Both the position numbers and the translations under genes were made by a program. A stretch of 64,000 nucleotides of DNA. Origin: Allium sativum. Taxonomy: Eukaryota > Streptophyta > Magnoliopsida > Asparagales > Amaryllidaceae. Of this stretch, positions 1 through 11,807 are shown in pieces; within the stretch, counting starts at the first letter, position 1, and every line of letters begins with the position of its first letter. The notes under the pieces were generated by a model. That model was not told the DNA's origin. It saw nothing but the letters and a program-made list of their open reading frames with translations, and did no database searches. The DNA is taken from the NCBI GenBank assembly GCA_030737875.1, contig CM060912.1, positions 462,276,310 through 462,340,309 of the forward strand, given 5' to 3'.

Positions 1-314
1 TCTCGACACCCGTCTATCACTTGATCTGAGCTCCTTTTCTGATCATCTTGGATCCCTCGAGCATCATCAACATGAAGACCCCTGTCAGAAACATGATCAA
101 AACTTCTCAAATCCAATAGTCCCTTCAACGCAACAAACTCCAAATTACGTCAAAGTTCCCAGATTGGAATGCTCTTCACTCTCGACATAATCTCCTCCAC
201 CAAAGTCTTCTTTTCTCCAAAATAGTAATAGCATAATCACCACTGAATCTACCAACCATTGTAGAAATAATTGATGCACAATGTAAAACAAATCGCCTCG
301 CTCTGATACCAATC
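1..314 (-). mobile_element. LTR retrotransposon 5' interior (cut by window edge)
   Basis: Read on the minus strand, this is the sequence just inside a 5' LTR. A primer-binding site complementary to initiator tRNA-Met (plus strand GCTCTGATACCAA, 300-312) lies 2 bp from the LTR end at 315. The element continues off the left edge, so gag and pol are not in view. No conserved domain can be read in the 300 bp available, and the superfamily is uncertain, perhaps copia. Confidence 0.65.
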
Positions 315-935
315 TGTTATGAAAATTGAGCATATGCGGAATCGCAATAAGCAGGATCTATATTTGCCAATTGAACACCAATCTTATCAGATAGCAATTA
401 TTCTATTACATCAACAACATAGTAAATAACTATAACAGAGAAATAAAGAGACACACAATATTTATATTGGTTCCACTATCCTCGAGATAGTGTACATCCA
501 GTCCAACAGAGAGAGATTTTATTCCATATGAGAGAATTACAAGAGATCACAAAATAAGAGTTTACATATCCAAACATCAATCAGGTTTAACAAGAAGAGA
601 CACCATTGGGGATCACTGGCTCCAGGCCAGGATGGGTTTACACTAAAGTCTACCCCTCAATATATATCCAGAGCAAATCTATGTGAGTCAACAATTAAAT
701 TACCAACATATGGTAATAATATAATGGAGGCAAATTACAATAACAACAAATGTGCAAACATAGGAAGTAAATCAATCTGTTTCTTTAGCATAGATGGAAG
801 AAATTAATCCCTTCATTTATTTCTCTACCACCTCATCAAATGCAATCAATGCATTCCCATTATAAAATATTTACTTTCCATTCTTTGCAAATTTGTTCCA
901 ATCAAATTTGTGATTTTGTATCACCAAATTTAACA
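315..935 (-). repeat. 5' LTR of an old LTR retrotransposon (621 bp)
   Basis: On the minus strand the LTR runs from TGTTAAATTTGG (935) to CATAACA (315) and is followed directly by a tRNA-Met primer-binding site. A second copy with many substitutions and small indels lies in the opposite orientation at 46958-47577 (620 bp). The divergence marks an old family. The right edge abuts codons of the GT31 pseudogene, so this element entered a coding exon. The 5-bp flank does not match the flank of the second copy, so the two are separate insertions. Confidence 0.75.
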
Positions 936-1736
936 AAAAATAAGTATTTGATGGCTGTTGGAATCAATACAGCTTTTAGTAGTAACAAAAGAAGAGATTC
1001 AGTTAGAGCAACTTGGATGCCTTAGGGTGCGTATTATATCTGAATTTCATATGTTTTTGAGTTTTAGAGTTCTTGCTCATTATTTAATTTATAACTAGGT
1101 GAAAAGAGGAAAAAACTTGAATAAAAAGGGGTATTATCATACATTTTGTTATTGTTCATAGGCAGGCTTCTATAGTTTCTTAAGTTGTACTTTAAATGTT
1201 TGAAACAATGACTTAATAACATGATTCCATTCTTTATATGGAAAATTGCGAGGTGGAATTCTTGATAGAGCAATTGAAGCCGAGGAGAAGAAACATGGTG
1301 ACTTCTTGAGGCTGGTAAATATCCTTTTTCTAAACTGAAGAAAGTAAAGTACAAACATCATCCTCGAACCTGTAGGTTTTCCTCTTCATTATGTTTGGTC
1401 ACTGCATACACATTTGAGTAGAGGTAGTATTAGGTACAATTCACCTTGGTCATTTAGCCTGGATCCAATTTTTAAACTCTGGTGTGGTCATAGATTGTTC
1501 ACAAACATCAACCATTTTTCAACAATCTTACGAAATTCTGTACACTAACTTTAGTAATTCCTTACTGAGTCGTTGAACCCTGTATCCAATAAAATTAGGT
1601 AAGTACTAAATTATCTACTGCACTTTTTGTGTAGGATCATGTTGAAGGATACCTTGAATTGTCAGCTAAGACAAAAGTATATTTTGTGGTTGCTGTTTCT
1701 TTGTGGGATGCAGAGTTCTACATCAAAGTTGATGAT

Positions 1737-4700
1737 ACAACAAAAAACTCTTTTCGCAACAGGCAAAATCTGTTGCAGTAAACCTATTGCAACAGCCAAG
1801 GGCCCGTCTGTATAGCCGAAGTTGCAATAGGTCGGTCCCTTTTTGCAACGGTTATTTCCTGTTGCGGTAGACTTTTTTGCAAGAGGCTTTTACTATTGCA
1901 ACAGACTATTTTGCAACAGTATATATCTGTTGCAATAGATTCAGAAATCTGTAAAAAAAAATTATAGCTTATAGATATTACATATTAAATGTATTTGTTT
2001 TAGTAATAGTGTATATCACAGAATGAAACAAATAAATAAAATTTTTATTTTAACAAAGTTTTAATAGTACAAACAATTACAATAAAAATTTCTACAATTT
2101 TCATACAACATTCATGTATGACAATTTCTTCTCTCAAAACACATTTTTTCTAATAGAGTATTTTCTACTCATATTTCTACTCTATCATACAAATAAGATA
2201 ACAAAAGAATAAATATCATCAGTTCTCTAGAACAAATCTGCAGTTCATTACCTCTCAAGTATCCGGCAATATGACACGATTGTGATGCTACACCACTGAT
2301 TATCACTACTGATACTACCGTCCGCACACCTAAAGCCATTGACAGCTGAGAACTACTCGTTGTCAATTCTTATATGTGTGTTAATTGCTAATATATGTAT
2401 GTATGCAAATGCAGGTATCAATATTAGTTAGCAATGCACTCAGCATGTCTGTGTCATTCCTTTATCATTTTTTTTTCAAGGCATCAACTGCTTTAACAAC
2501 ATCATCTATGGAGTTTTCATACAGTTCCTTGCGATCTTCTAGGCCAATCTTACTCTTTTCGGGAATACTTTTACTGTTCAATAGCTCCTTCACTTTCTCC
2601 TCGTTATGAATCAATTATGTTTTAGCAAGCGTGCATGATATCAGTGCAAGACCTGCAAAATATTTATAAAGCACACCTATAATAAATCTCTGTATTGCAG
2701 TTTAAAGAACATGTAACTATTGATACCTTTAGTGCTAGCAATCTGGCTTTTAGGGTCAACTTGCAAAGAGGTAACGCAGAAACTGATTTAAAGGGCAACT
2801 CAAATACTTTGGAAAATCAGCAGAACATGAAAACACAAATAAATTTGCAACTGTTACTAATATTACAACAAACTTAAAAACTGTTAAGTCTAACTGTCTG
2901 CTAAATTGTACAATAGTTCTGTAACTAGCAAACCTTCAATCAGCAATAAACTATTAAAAGAACAAGGTTCAACCGCCAGTGAGCAAAATTCCAGATTAAA
3001 AATAAAAGCAATATAAGTAGTATCAACTAACACAACTACTACATACCAAAGAATGAAGTAAGAGCTAGATAATAAAAGAATCTAATGAAAAGAATAAAAC
3101 TGAACATTTTCATCCTTGATTTCATCTTTGTTTTATCCATCAAGTTTTTAAATAAGCCAACTTTTTCTGGGAACAAGATACTTTCATTCTTGTAAGTCAA
3201 GCTAGATATACAAAACATTCAGGAAGGAACACATAAAAATGTCTAATCACATTATCAAAAGCTCTGTTTTAGTATTACATATAAATTAGAACGCCTTCTA
3301 CTTAAAACATACATGTTAATTGAATGCCAATTGTAAAAAAACTAGTCCATACTGTGTAGCAATGCCCATTTTCACTACTGTGAATTCTCAAGCATTTGGG
3401 TTCAAATTATGTTCCATTTACAACAAATACAGCCACATACTCGCCAGTCGACCAATTATCAACACAAAAGAAAAATATTTTGCCATTGCCACATCGCAAA
3501 TTGAATGCCTATCAAATTAAAATACACACAAAAGACCGTGGTTTGATGTTGATCAGCTTCTAGTTGACCAGTCCATTTGTTTGATTTCTCTAACATTTTG
3601 GAGTTGTTTTATATTAATTATATTAAAAATGATGTTTTGAGTTGATTAACTGACGTGGAGCACAGTTTGTTATGGTAGGGTAGTTGTACTTTTCATTTTT
3701 TTTTCAATAAACTGTGGATTTCATTTTCTAACGTGTATACATGTTATATAGTGCTTCGATTTAATGGCTAACTAAGCACATAAAAGACTATTAACGCCTT
3801 ATTCTGCACTGTGACATGCACATGTTGATTTTTGGATGAAAATGAAATAATTTACTCTGTTTTTTCTCGAAAATACAGATATAACACGTTCAACGTAATT
3901 ACTATAAAAAGGTGTCATTTTTACCAGGATCAAGCACACCACTAGAAGGACACTCAAAACAATTTGTGCCATATGACAGAGCTATATTGAAGTTGTATGT
4001 GTTGATAATTAACCAGAAAAATACTTCCTATTAACCTATATAAACCGAAAAATAGAAACTTTATATCTAACATGGCTAAATTTGAAGTACAAAGATACAA
4101 AATCACAGAACCTGACAAGCGAGTCATCAAAACGATCTGACCAACACCATTCTCTAATTGAGCACAACGGATGGCGATTAGGCTTCGCAATAGAGGCAGA
4201 CAACGGATTGAAGCATGGAGGCAAAACATGACAGCACAGAGATGAAGCTAAAGGGGTTCGGAAATCAAGATAGAGGCTGATGCAGATGAAAACTCAAACA
4301 TACAACAAAGGAAAGAATAGATCTAACAAGATTAAAAATAGGGTTACAGGAAAAGCTCGATCTGACAACGTTGGAGAATGCTAGTCAGAGAGGAAGGAAA
4401 GTGATGAATAGATGGAAGGAATCGACGATAATGGTTAGAAGAAGAGGCGGAGGTGAAAACGAATTTGGACTAGCTCCCATTGTTGCGAAGGTACGAGCTT
4501 TTTACTGTCAGGTCTGAATTTCAGTTTGAAAGTAAAATTAGGGATTTGGTTTGAGGAGAGCTATAGCGAAATTTCCAGAAGATGGAGCCAAAATTTTGGA
4601 CATTCGAGCCAAAATTTGAGAGGTTGGACCGAAAACGTAAGGTATGGAGTGAAAATATGATAATATAGAAAGGAAAAAGCGCTAGAAGTTTAGACTTTTG

Positions 4701-5686
4701 TACAGTTCAAAATACTATGAAGCCAAAATGTGTTAACAACACCAGAAATTAAAACTTAAAGGGTACAATTTTAAACATTACTGATTTTATATAAATACAA
4801 TTTATGTCTTTTTTTTGGCAACTTGCTTTAGCACTTGCAAAAAAACAGAATTTATTGATCATTAATAATTAAGTATAATATTAGAAATATAAAAATAGTT
4901 ATCAATGATAACCAGAAACTATTAATTAATTCATAAAAATCCCTCTATTAAACAAAAATTATAAATTAATTCATACAAGAAATTATTATTAACTATTAAT
5001 TACTCGTTAATAGTAATATTGATCAATTACCATTTATTTATGTATTATAAATTTATTAATTATTTAATATTTAAACATATTCTTCATTTCAATTTAATTA
5101 TCAATTATTATCCATTAGCTTTTTATTATTATTTAGTTTTTTTATAAATGTTAATTAATTATTATTATTAAATTATTAATTATAAATATCACTTTAGAAT
5201 ACTTAAATTTTATTATCAATTATTAAATATTAAATATTAATCTTAATTATTATATTATTACTAGTAGTTAATCATTTAATAGCATATGTTTAAAATTAAT
5301 TATTAAAAGTTAATCATTAAGAGCGAATACATATTTTTAGTATGTTTTTTGCAACCGGCTTTACCAGTTGTTAATAATATAGTTATTGCAAGTAGTGAAA
5401 ACAGTTGCTAAAGATATTTATTGGCAACTGGCCTCGAGGCTCAGTTGCAAATAAAATGTTTGTTGCAAGAGTCATGAAAGCATAGTTGCTAAAAGTATGT
5501 TTTTGCAACAGGAAAGGAAGTGCAGTTGCTAAAAATATGTTTTTCGCAACAGAAAAAAAGGCCAGTTGCTAATTCTCATCTATTGCAACTGCTATAATAG
5601 GTTTGTTGCTAAATATCATTTATTGCAACTGTCATTTGTCGCCAGTTGCAAATAGCTAGTTGCAATATGGTATTTTTCTTGTAGTG
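1737..5686. mobile_element. CACTA (En/Spm) non-autonomous element inside the GT31 exon
   Basis: The right end reads TTTTTCTTGTAGTG, the reverse complement of the canonical CACTACAAGAAAAA. The left end (ACAACAAAAAAC) matches the same terminus but has lost the CACT. About 200 bp at the left and 350 bp at the right are filled with TTGCAAC/GTTGCAA-type subterminal motifs in opposite orientations, typical of CACTA transposase-binding arrays. The exon context around both ends fits a 3-bp duplication (ATG or GAT) in a GAT repeat. No transposase is recognisable inside, so it is non-autonomous. The AT-rich stretch 4740-5330 has nothing else I can name. Confidence 0.75.
2225..2615 (-). other. Coding-like segments carried by the CACTA element
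   Basis: Two minus-strand stretches look like decayed exons. From 2610 to 2460 one frame reads with strongly charged, protein-like composition (EEKVKELLNSKSIPEK, IGLEDRKELYENSIDD, VVKAVDAL). From about 2350 to 2230 another reads MALGVRTVVSVVIISG. I do not recognise the family. A further minus-strand ATG-initiated stretch near 4480-4390 begins MGASPNSFSPPPLLL. The ordering on one strand suggests a captured host gene, but this is inference. Confidence 0.3.
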
Positions 5687-6290
5687 ATGATGTACATGTA
5701 AATATAGGTACTGAGGTTATCGACAATGTCCACACCAATATAAAGTGTATAATTGTCGCTACGTGGAAGAAAAATAAGTCAAATAAAGTATACTAATCTT
5801 CTTATTTCTTTGTCGTAGCAACTCTTGGAACTACTTTGGCTAGGTATCGATCTATACCTCGCGTGTATGTTGGATGCATGAAGTCAGCAACTGTACTTGC
5901 TCAAAAGTGAGAATTTATTATAAATTCAATACCAATTAATGAACACGCAATGCAAGTTTTTTGTGCTGAAACCTCTTAAAATGCAGAGGAGTAAGATATC
6001 ACGAACCCGAGTACTGGAAATTTGGTGAATACGGTAATAAATATTTTCGGCATGCAACTGGTCAACTATATGTCATTTCAAAGGATCTTATTGCTTACAT
6101 ATCCTTAAATCAGTAAGTTTCCGCTTGATCATCTTACAGTTTTACAAATATTAGACATATATATAATACATGAAGTAATATAAGTTCAATTTATATTTGA
6201 TTTTTGGGAATGATTTACATAAGTATGCGAATGAGGATGTCTCTTTGGGATCATGGTTCATTGGATTAGATGTAGAGCACATTGACGACT

Positions 6291-7152
6291 TCTGTTTGCA
6301 TGGCTGTAGATAGAAGGAAATTTAGTAAAACTATTGTAATAGTTTACAACAGTTGTTGTAGCATGCAACAACCGAATTGGTGACATGATCTTGCTTGAGA
6401 TATAAAAATTCATATTTTTCTGAATGACATTCATATTCGAACTTAATTTTCTTAAAAGTATTTCATGAACTTGCACATATATTAAAAGGCTTTTTTCTAA
6501 GTAAATCCAAATTTTGATATCTTTCAAGATAGTTGTAATTTAGGATTCAACACCATATTGTAAAATTTTATTTAATAGACATCATGTTTATCCCTTATGG
6601 AGTAATCATCCAACAAATAAACGTAATACTCCTTCAACCCCTGCCTTATGCTTCTGTCTTTTGTACTTCGCACTGCAGAAAACAGTAAAAACTGCATGCT
6701 TCCCCCCCCCCCCCACCTCCCCACCCTTTCAATACAGTAGAAAAGGATCCTTGAAATCCTATGCATTGCAAATGAGAATACATATTGTCAATCACATGCT
6801 GTATACCCTTTTATGTAATAATTTTCACTGCTGTAATATGACCTTTTGTAGTATTCTTTTTAAACTTTGGAATAATTAATACACTAAAATAATGTATTAT
6901 AACTTCGCAATAATAATTTTTATTATTGATGTATTATTAGTAATCATTCACTTACAATCATTTTACCAGTCAATACATTGGGTATATGGAAGTGTAAAGC
7001 ATAAAGAATGCGAACAGCTTTCTTATTACACATAGATGTTTGGTTGAAGGCAATTTGTTTTATTGATCTATTTTACTAGCTTTTTTTCTTTTTTCTTTAT
7101 GTTGGAGTGCACCTAAAACTTCAGGTATCATTACTCAAAAATAATGGTCAAA

Positions 7153-7190
<38 letters not shown>

Positions 7191-7460
7191 AAGTATGGAA
7201 TGTTCACTTTGGTTTGGATTTCAGTTTCTATGCCAGTTGTCTCACCCTGAAAATAGGGTATACAATTAATGATAAATGTGTAAGTTAAAAACTGGATTGC
7301 AGTCTTATTCCAGACTGCTATGTTTTAGTGGTAGATGGCAAGTTGACTCTTTTTGCTATGAAGGTTAAAATATTGAAGTGAAAAAAAAGTGGTAAATTAA
7401 TAAGCTGACATTTTTTTAAAATTTAACGTATTAATTCAAGGAATTTTAAATTTGATTAAT
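6291..7460. other. AT-rich DNA without recognisable gene
   Basis: No coding or RNA signal could be supported. A run of C (about 6704-6715) lies near 6.7 kb and a (TA)n tract lies at about 7159-7186. The segment 6885-6965 (around TGTATTATAACTTCGC) has a diverged relative at about 8605-8685 on the other side of the hAT element. Confidence 0.5.
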
Positions 7461-8464
7461 AATAGTATCAGGGACGGAGGCACGTTATGGCTGGTGAGAT
7501 CACGTGACCTCACCAGAAAAAAAAAAAAAAAGAAAGAAGAGGACTCAGTAACCAAATTCGCGGCTTCCTGTTTGACTGTTGCAAATCACGGACAGAAAGG
7601 AGAAAGTAAAAAAACGAAGGAAGACAAAGACGGAGGAAAAACAAAAGGAAAAAATCAATCATTTCTTGTTCAAATCGCGCAGCTTCCATTTTGCATCACC
7701 ATCACCACTCTTGCATCGTTTCTCAAAATCTTAATGGGTAATCAACTAACCCTAATTTTAATTTCTGCTGCTTTAAATTTTATTTGTTAGGGTTTTGAAT
7801 TGATTACACAATTGAAGTAGCAGTTTCTTTCATGAGGCATAGGAGAGGAAATTTTGAGGTAACTGAATTTAGGAAGAAAGATTTCCCCTATAAAAGATTG
7901 GCTCTTGAACATGACTTTAAGGCTCTTGAACATGACTTTTTGTTACCAGAAAGGAAAAGATTGGCTATTGAACATGAATTATTTTTTCATTTTTAATGTG
8001 ATTAATACCGCTGTAAAATTTTGTTCGGGCTTCTTACGTTAAATCTGGCAAGATTGATTCTAGTTTTATTGTTAAATACAAAGCTGATTCTTTTATTGAT
8101 CATTTTGATTCATATAATCCCAGTCCTGGTTAGATCGATGATTCCATTTAAATGAGCCTGCCTATTTTGATATTTTCATGGAACTATTGAATTTTGATTC
8201 TATTCTGAGCCATACTGATTTAACCTATTGATGATAATAAATCTGAAGATACCGTAAATTTGACGGTAACAAAAAAAATGCATTTGATTACCTCGTGCTG
8301 AACAATAGATTTCATCCTATTATTGTACAATGGTTTATTATGATTTTTTCTTTAATTTTGACGAATACATGTTTTTTTTTTGGGGGCTATCGCCCCCGAA
8401 CCCCCAACGTTTCCTAATTGTGACCTCACCAGCCTAAAATCCTGGCTCCGCCACTGAATAGTAT
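7461..8464. mobile_element. hAT-superfamily non-autonomous transposon (988 bp) with 8-bp TSD
   Basis: The element proper is 7469-8456. It is flanked by an exact 8-bp duplication AATAGTAT (7461-7468 and 8457-8464), the hallmark length for hAT. Terminal inverted repeats are imperfect: CAGGGACGGAGGCACG at the left and CAGTGGCGGAGCCAGG on the reverse strand at the right, followed by GGCTGGTGAG on both sides. The interior has an A-rich tract and a 112-codon ORF (7452-7790) that starts outside the element and matches nothing I know. A short ORF-like piece (MRHRRGNFEV) starts at 7833. No transposase domain is seen. Confidence 0.85.
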
Positions 8465-10905
8465 AATAATATATCATAATAAGTACATAATAACAAAAAC
8501 ATATAGATTAATCCCATCAAATTAATTGTAATGGTAACAAAAAGATTCATTAGTAATCTTTTTGCGATTAATTTAAATCATTATTGAAAATAATTATTTG
8601 AAAACTAATATATTATAACTTCACATTAATATATTTTATAATGATGTATTAGTATGTAATCATTTACTTACAGTTATTTATATGCATATTTCTGAAAATA
8701 TTAAAAATAAAATTATATTTTTTCCACTGTGCATCTGCACGGGGCTAATCCCCAAAATTTGTTATTGAATTGATGCATTTGTGCTTCCACTTCCAAATCA
8801 ATGACCGTTTACAAATGCATGCAAACTCACAACGTCCATGCAATATATTGTCTTTATAACTGAATTATTCAATAAGGCTCTATTCCTTTATGTATATTTT
8901 AAACTACTTATGATTACATTTTTTTAGCAGTAAAGATACACGTAGAGCCAGAGACTGAAGAGCATGTGCAGAGTAGGTGGCGCCTGCTACTATTGCTGCT
9001 AAAAGTGCAGTTTTGTCAAAGGAGGAGGTGCAACTGAGCAATGATGTGGAATCATGTAGTAAATTCTTGGAAATGAGAAAGAGCAATGTTGACGTTAGTG
9101 GGACGGAATGAAACTATAACAGAATTGAAGGAGCCAGATTGCCAGTAACATCTGAAAACCGATAAGGAAGTCCATGAAGGAAAAAACAATGCAACTGAGA
9201 GTATTAACTCGACTTACATTAAGTCGACTAAGATTTTTTTAGGCATCGGAATGTGAATTGATTGTTCTTTCATTGATTCTTGCCTTTTTTTTAATTTATT
9301 AGAAGTATTTGTTTGCTCTGTGGGACCATGTAATTTAATTGATGAACTATGTATCGCTTTGTTTTTCATGTATTTACGGTGTCTCGCATACATTAGAACT
9401 GTTCACTGCTTTAACCTTCATTTAGTATTTTAAAATTCTGTATCATTATGATGCTTGAATTTGTTGCATTGGGTAATGTGATATGTTTTCCACAAGAAGT
9501 TAATGATGGGAGCTTACCTTTCGAAATTAGTATTTTTGTGAGCATGTATGTTAGTAAATTAATGTTGCTATCAATTTACATCCACTGATTTGGCATTTTC
9601 TTTGTCGTTATTATAGTTTGTTTCATACATTATGGGATATCTCTACACTGAGTCCTAAAAAGGAATAAAATGAGCAATATTCATGATTTCAAAAAGATGA
9701 CATGACATAACAAATTTTGACCATGCATCGGTACTGTATGCTTAAATTTTTATTTACAATTTAAATGCATAATTTATCATTTACAATATATTTTGAGTTA
9801 TTTTTTAGCTGTTCCTTATATTTTTATTTAAATCTAAAAAGCATAGTTAAAATTTTAATATATTCATTGCTTAATTGTAGTGGCATTGATTGTTTCTTAC
9901 ACCATTGCCTGCAAAAGACGGAAATAGTGTTGGACAGCTAGCCGAAAGTAGTAGACTCATCGTCAGTGCCCTCAATAATCAAAACTCCAAAGCCATAAAA
10001 GAAGAGCCATCTGATGTATATAATGCTAAATAGTGAGCGTAAATCGCGTTGGTAGAGTTAATGATCAGAATGGAAATATTGCAGTTGAAATAAACTAATT
10101 TGTGACCACTGCGGAATCAAGAATCGTGCACCTCCTATAAGTAAGGACTTAATTTTCTTTTTCGTAGTAGGAAGCATAATATACTCAGTTTTCATCTGTG
10201 CACTATTTATAATGTCATGATTGTAGTATAAATACATTATAATAATCAGTTCTTGACACATTACATGTTAACCAGTATAAGCAGCCACTTTTTTCTGTTG
10301 CTTTAACATCTACATGAACAAAAGCGAAGTATTAAAGTAAACATAGTCCAAGACTTGGTTTGGTATGAAGTTTATTTCTTTGTTATTATTATCAGATTTT
10401 CCATGTTTCATTATGTTTTATGGCCCTCACATATACAGCAAAAATAAGACATTATCAATTAAGTTAAAAATATAATTAATTAAGGGTATTTGAGAAAGAA
10501 TTGAAATATAAAATCATAACTATGATGTTGTTTCTAAGTAATCTAGCTAATGAATAGCTATAATTATTAAAAGTAATACGCCAATTAGTAGCAATTTATT
10601 GTAATATAGTATAGTTTGGGTATTAATGCTCTAATATATTACCTTTTCCCTATTAGTTAAATTTTTGCAGGTTGTTTATGATGATGTTGTTGTTGTTGTT
10701 TACATCAAGTGATCCTATATTTGATGATATGCAGTCGTTCTGCTACTGATATTTGTTTATATAATTACGTGTTATCGATTTAGCTTTGAATTGTATGGAT
10801 GACCTAAATTAAAAATAAAATGAATTAATTTAAATCATTATTGAAAATAATTGTTAATCTAAAGTATATTTTTTTAGTTGTGCATCGCACGGGGACTAAC
10901 CTAGT
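8465..10905. mobile_element. Helitron-like region with two related 3' ends
   Basis: At 10880-10890 the sequence GTGCATCGCAC folds into a 4-bp stem with a 3-nt loop. It is followed 10 nt later by CTAG (10901-10904) and then T, the standard Helitron 3' end. A decayed relative lies at 8730-8752 (GTGCATCTGCACGGGGC). Both are preceded by the same AT-rich words (AATTTAAATCATTATTG at about 8570 and 10825). The 5' TC end is not identified. Inside, plus-strand stretches at 8930-9110 (SAVLSKEEVQLSNDVE) and 9915-10010 (VVDSSSVPSIIKTPKP) look like short degraded exons of unknown genes. Confidence 0.45.
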
Positions 10906-11807
10906 TACATTTATCTAAACAACACGTTGATAGGCGGCAGCTTGGTAAAATGCATAGCTGTCAAGGTAGTAAATTTTCCGCAGGCCGGTAAAATGCACAA
11001 CACATCTATTATGGCGAAATTGAATATTCTATTATTGCGACCTTACCCGTCAATTAATAATCATTTTTGGTTGTAATCAATATACAAATCAATCGGTATG
11101 ATAACATCAAACTTAACGTTTTCCATGATAAATTGTCAATAACATTTCTTTAAAACTAACGTAAGTCAATTTAAAATACCCATACACTAAAATGGTATGC
11201 AAATTATAAACATTTTGAATCAAGCAAACAACTAAAATTAATTTTGGGATTTTGTTAAATAATCATAAACATGTTTTATTTTATTTTATTTAGTACTTTA
11301 TCAAGTAATATTGAAAATTGCATTATCACGATGGCTTATAGTTTAAAAACATGTCAAGTTGAGAACTGTTCTGAATAAACAGTCATGTACCATCACTATC
11401 ACAACGATTAGAAAATTACCGATTTATCAGTGTTCAATATATCAATCAACTGATAAAGGTAAGGAATTTTAATTTATCATTAAAAAAATTAAGATCTCGA
11501 TAATTACATAATGAAAACCAGCAACTATTATAATAATATAATAATATGACAATATCATGGATAGACATGGATCCATAAAGTTATAAAGCAAAACCGATGT
11601 CCTATAGAAACCAGTCTTTAACTCAATCTCGATTTGACCACGGTTAACCTTCGACCTTAAAGTGTCACGGCTCTGAAATGACCTTGCACGTGTACAAACC
11701 TGTAGTTTAACATCAGAACCCTTTAAAACTCCCATGACCGACCTCATTGAACCTCACGATTCTTCAAATTCAAGAAAAAGTAAACGATTCACTCTTCATT
11801 TTTTGAT
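10906..11807. other. Intergenic DNA, nothing recognised
   Basis: AT-rich, with many stops in all frames. The minus-strand ORF at 11469-11747 has no family features. No repeats or RNA genes are seen. Confidence 0.45.

Larger units (their letters stand above)
936..6290 (+). pseudogene. GT31 beta-1,3-galactosyltransferase pseudogene (B3GALT/GALT-like)
   Basis: Family knowledge: plant GT31 enzymes are Golgi type II membrane proteins that add galactose to glycans such as arabinogalactan. Seen: exons at about 936-1026 ([24 protein letters not shown]), 1099-1161 (GEKRKKLE), 1253-1314 ([20 protein letters not shown]), 1635-1736 plus 5687-5707 ([21 protein letters not shown]), 5819-5906 ([17 protein letters not shown]), 5987-6112 ([31 protein letters not shown]) and about 6208-6290 ([20 protein letters not shown]). 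Most introns keep GT/AG. It is dead: the conserved Gln codon after WMP is TAG (1023-1025), exon 2 has TAA and a one-base frameshift, the DDD-motif exon is split by a CACTA element, and the N-terminal and last Cys-rich exons are absent. Upstream coding sequence was displaced by the LTR at 315-935. The paralogue cannot be decided. Confidence 0.9.
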
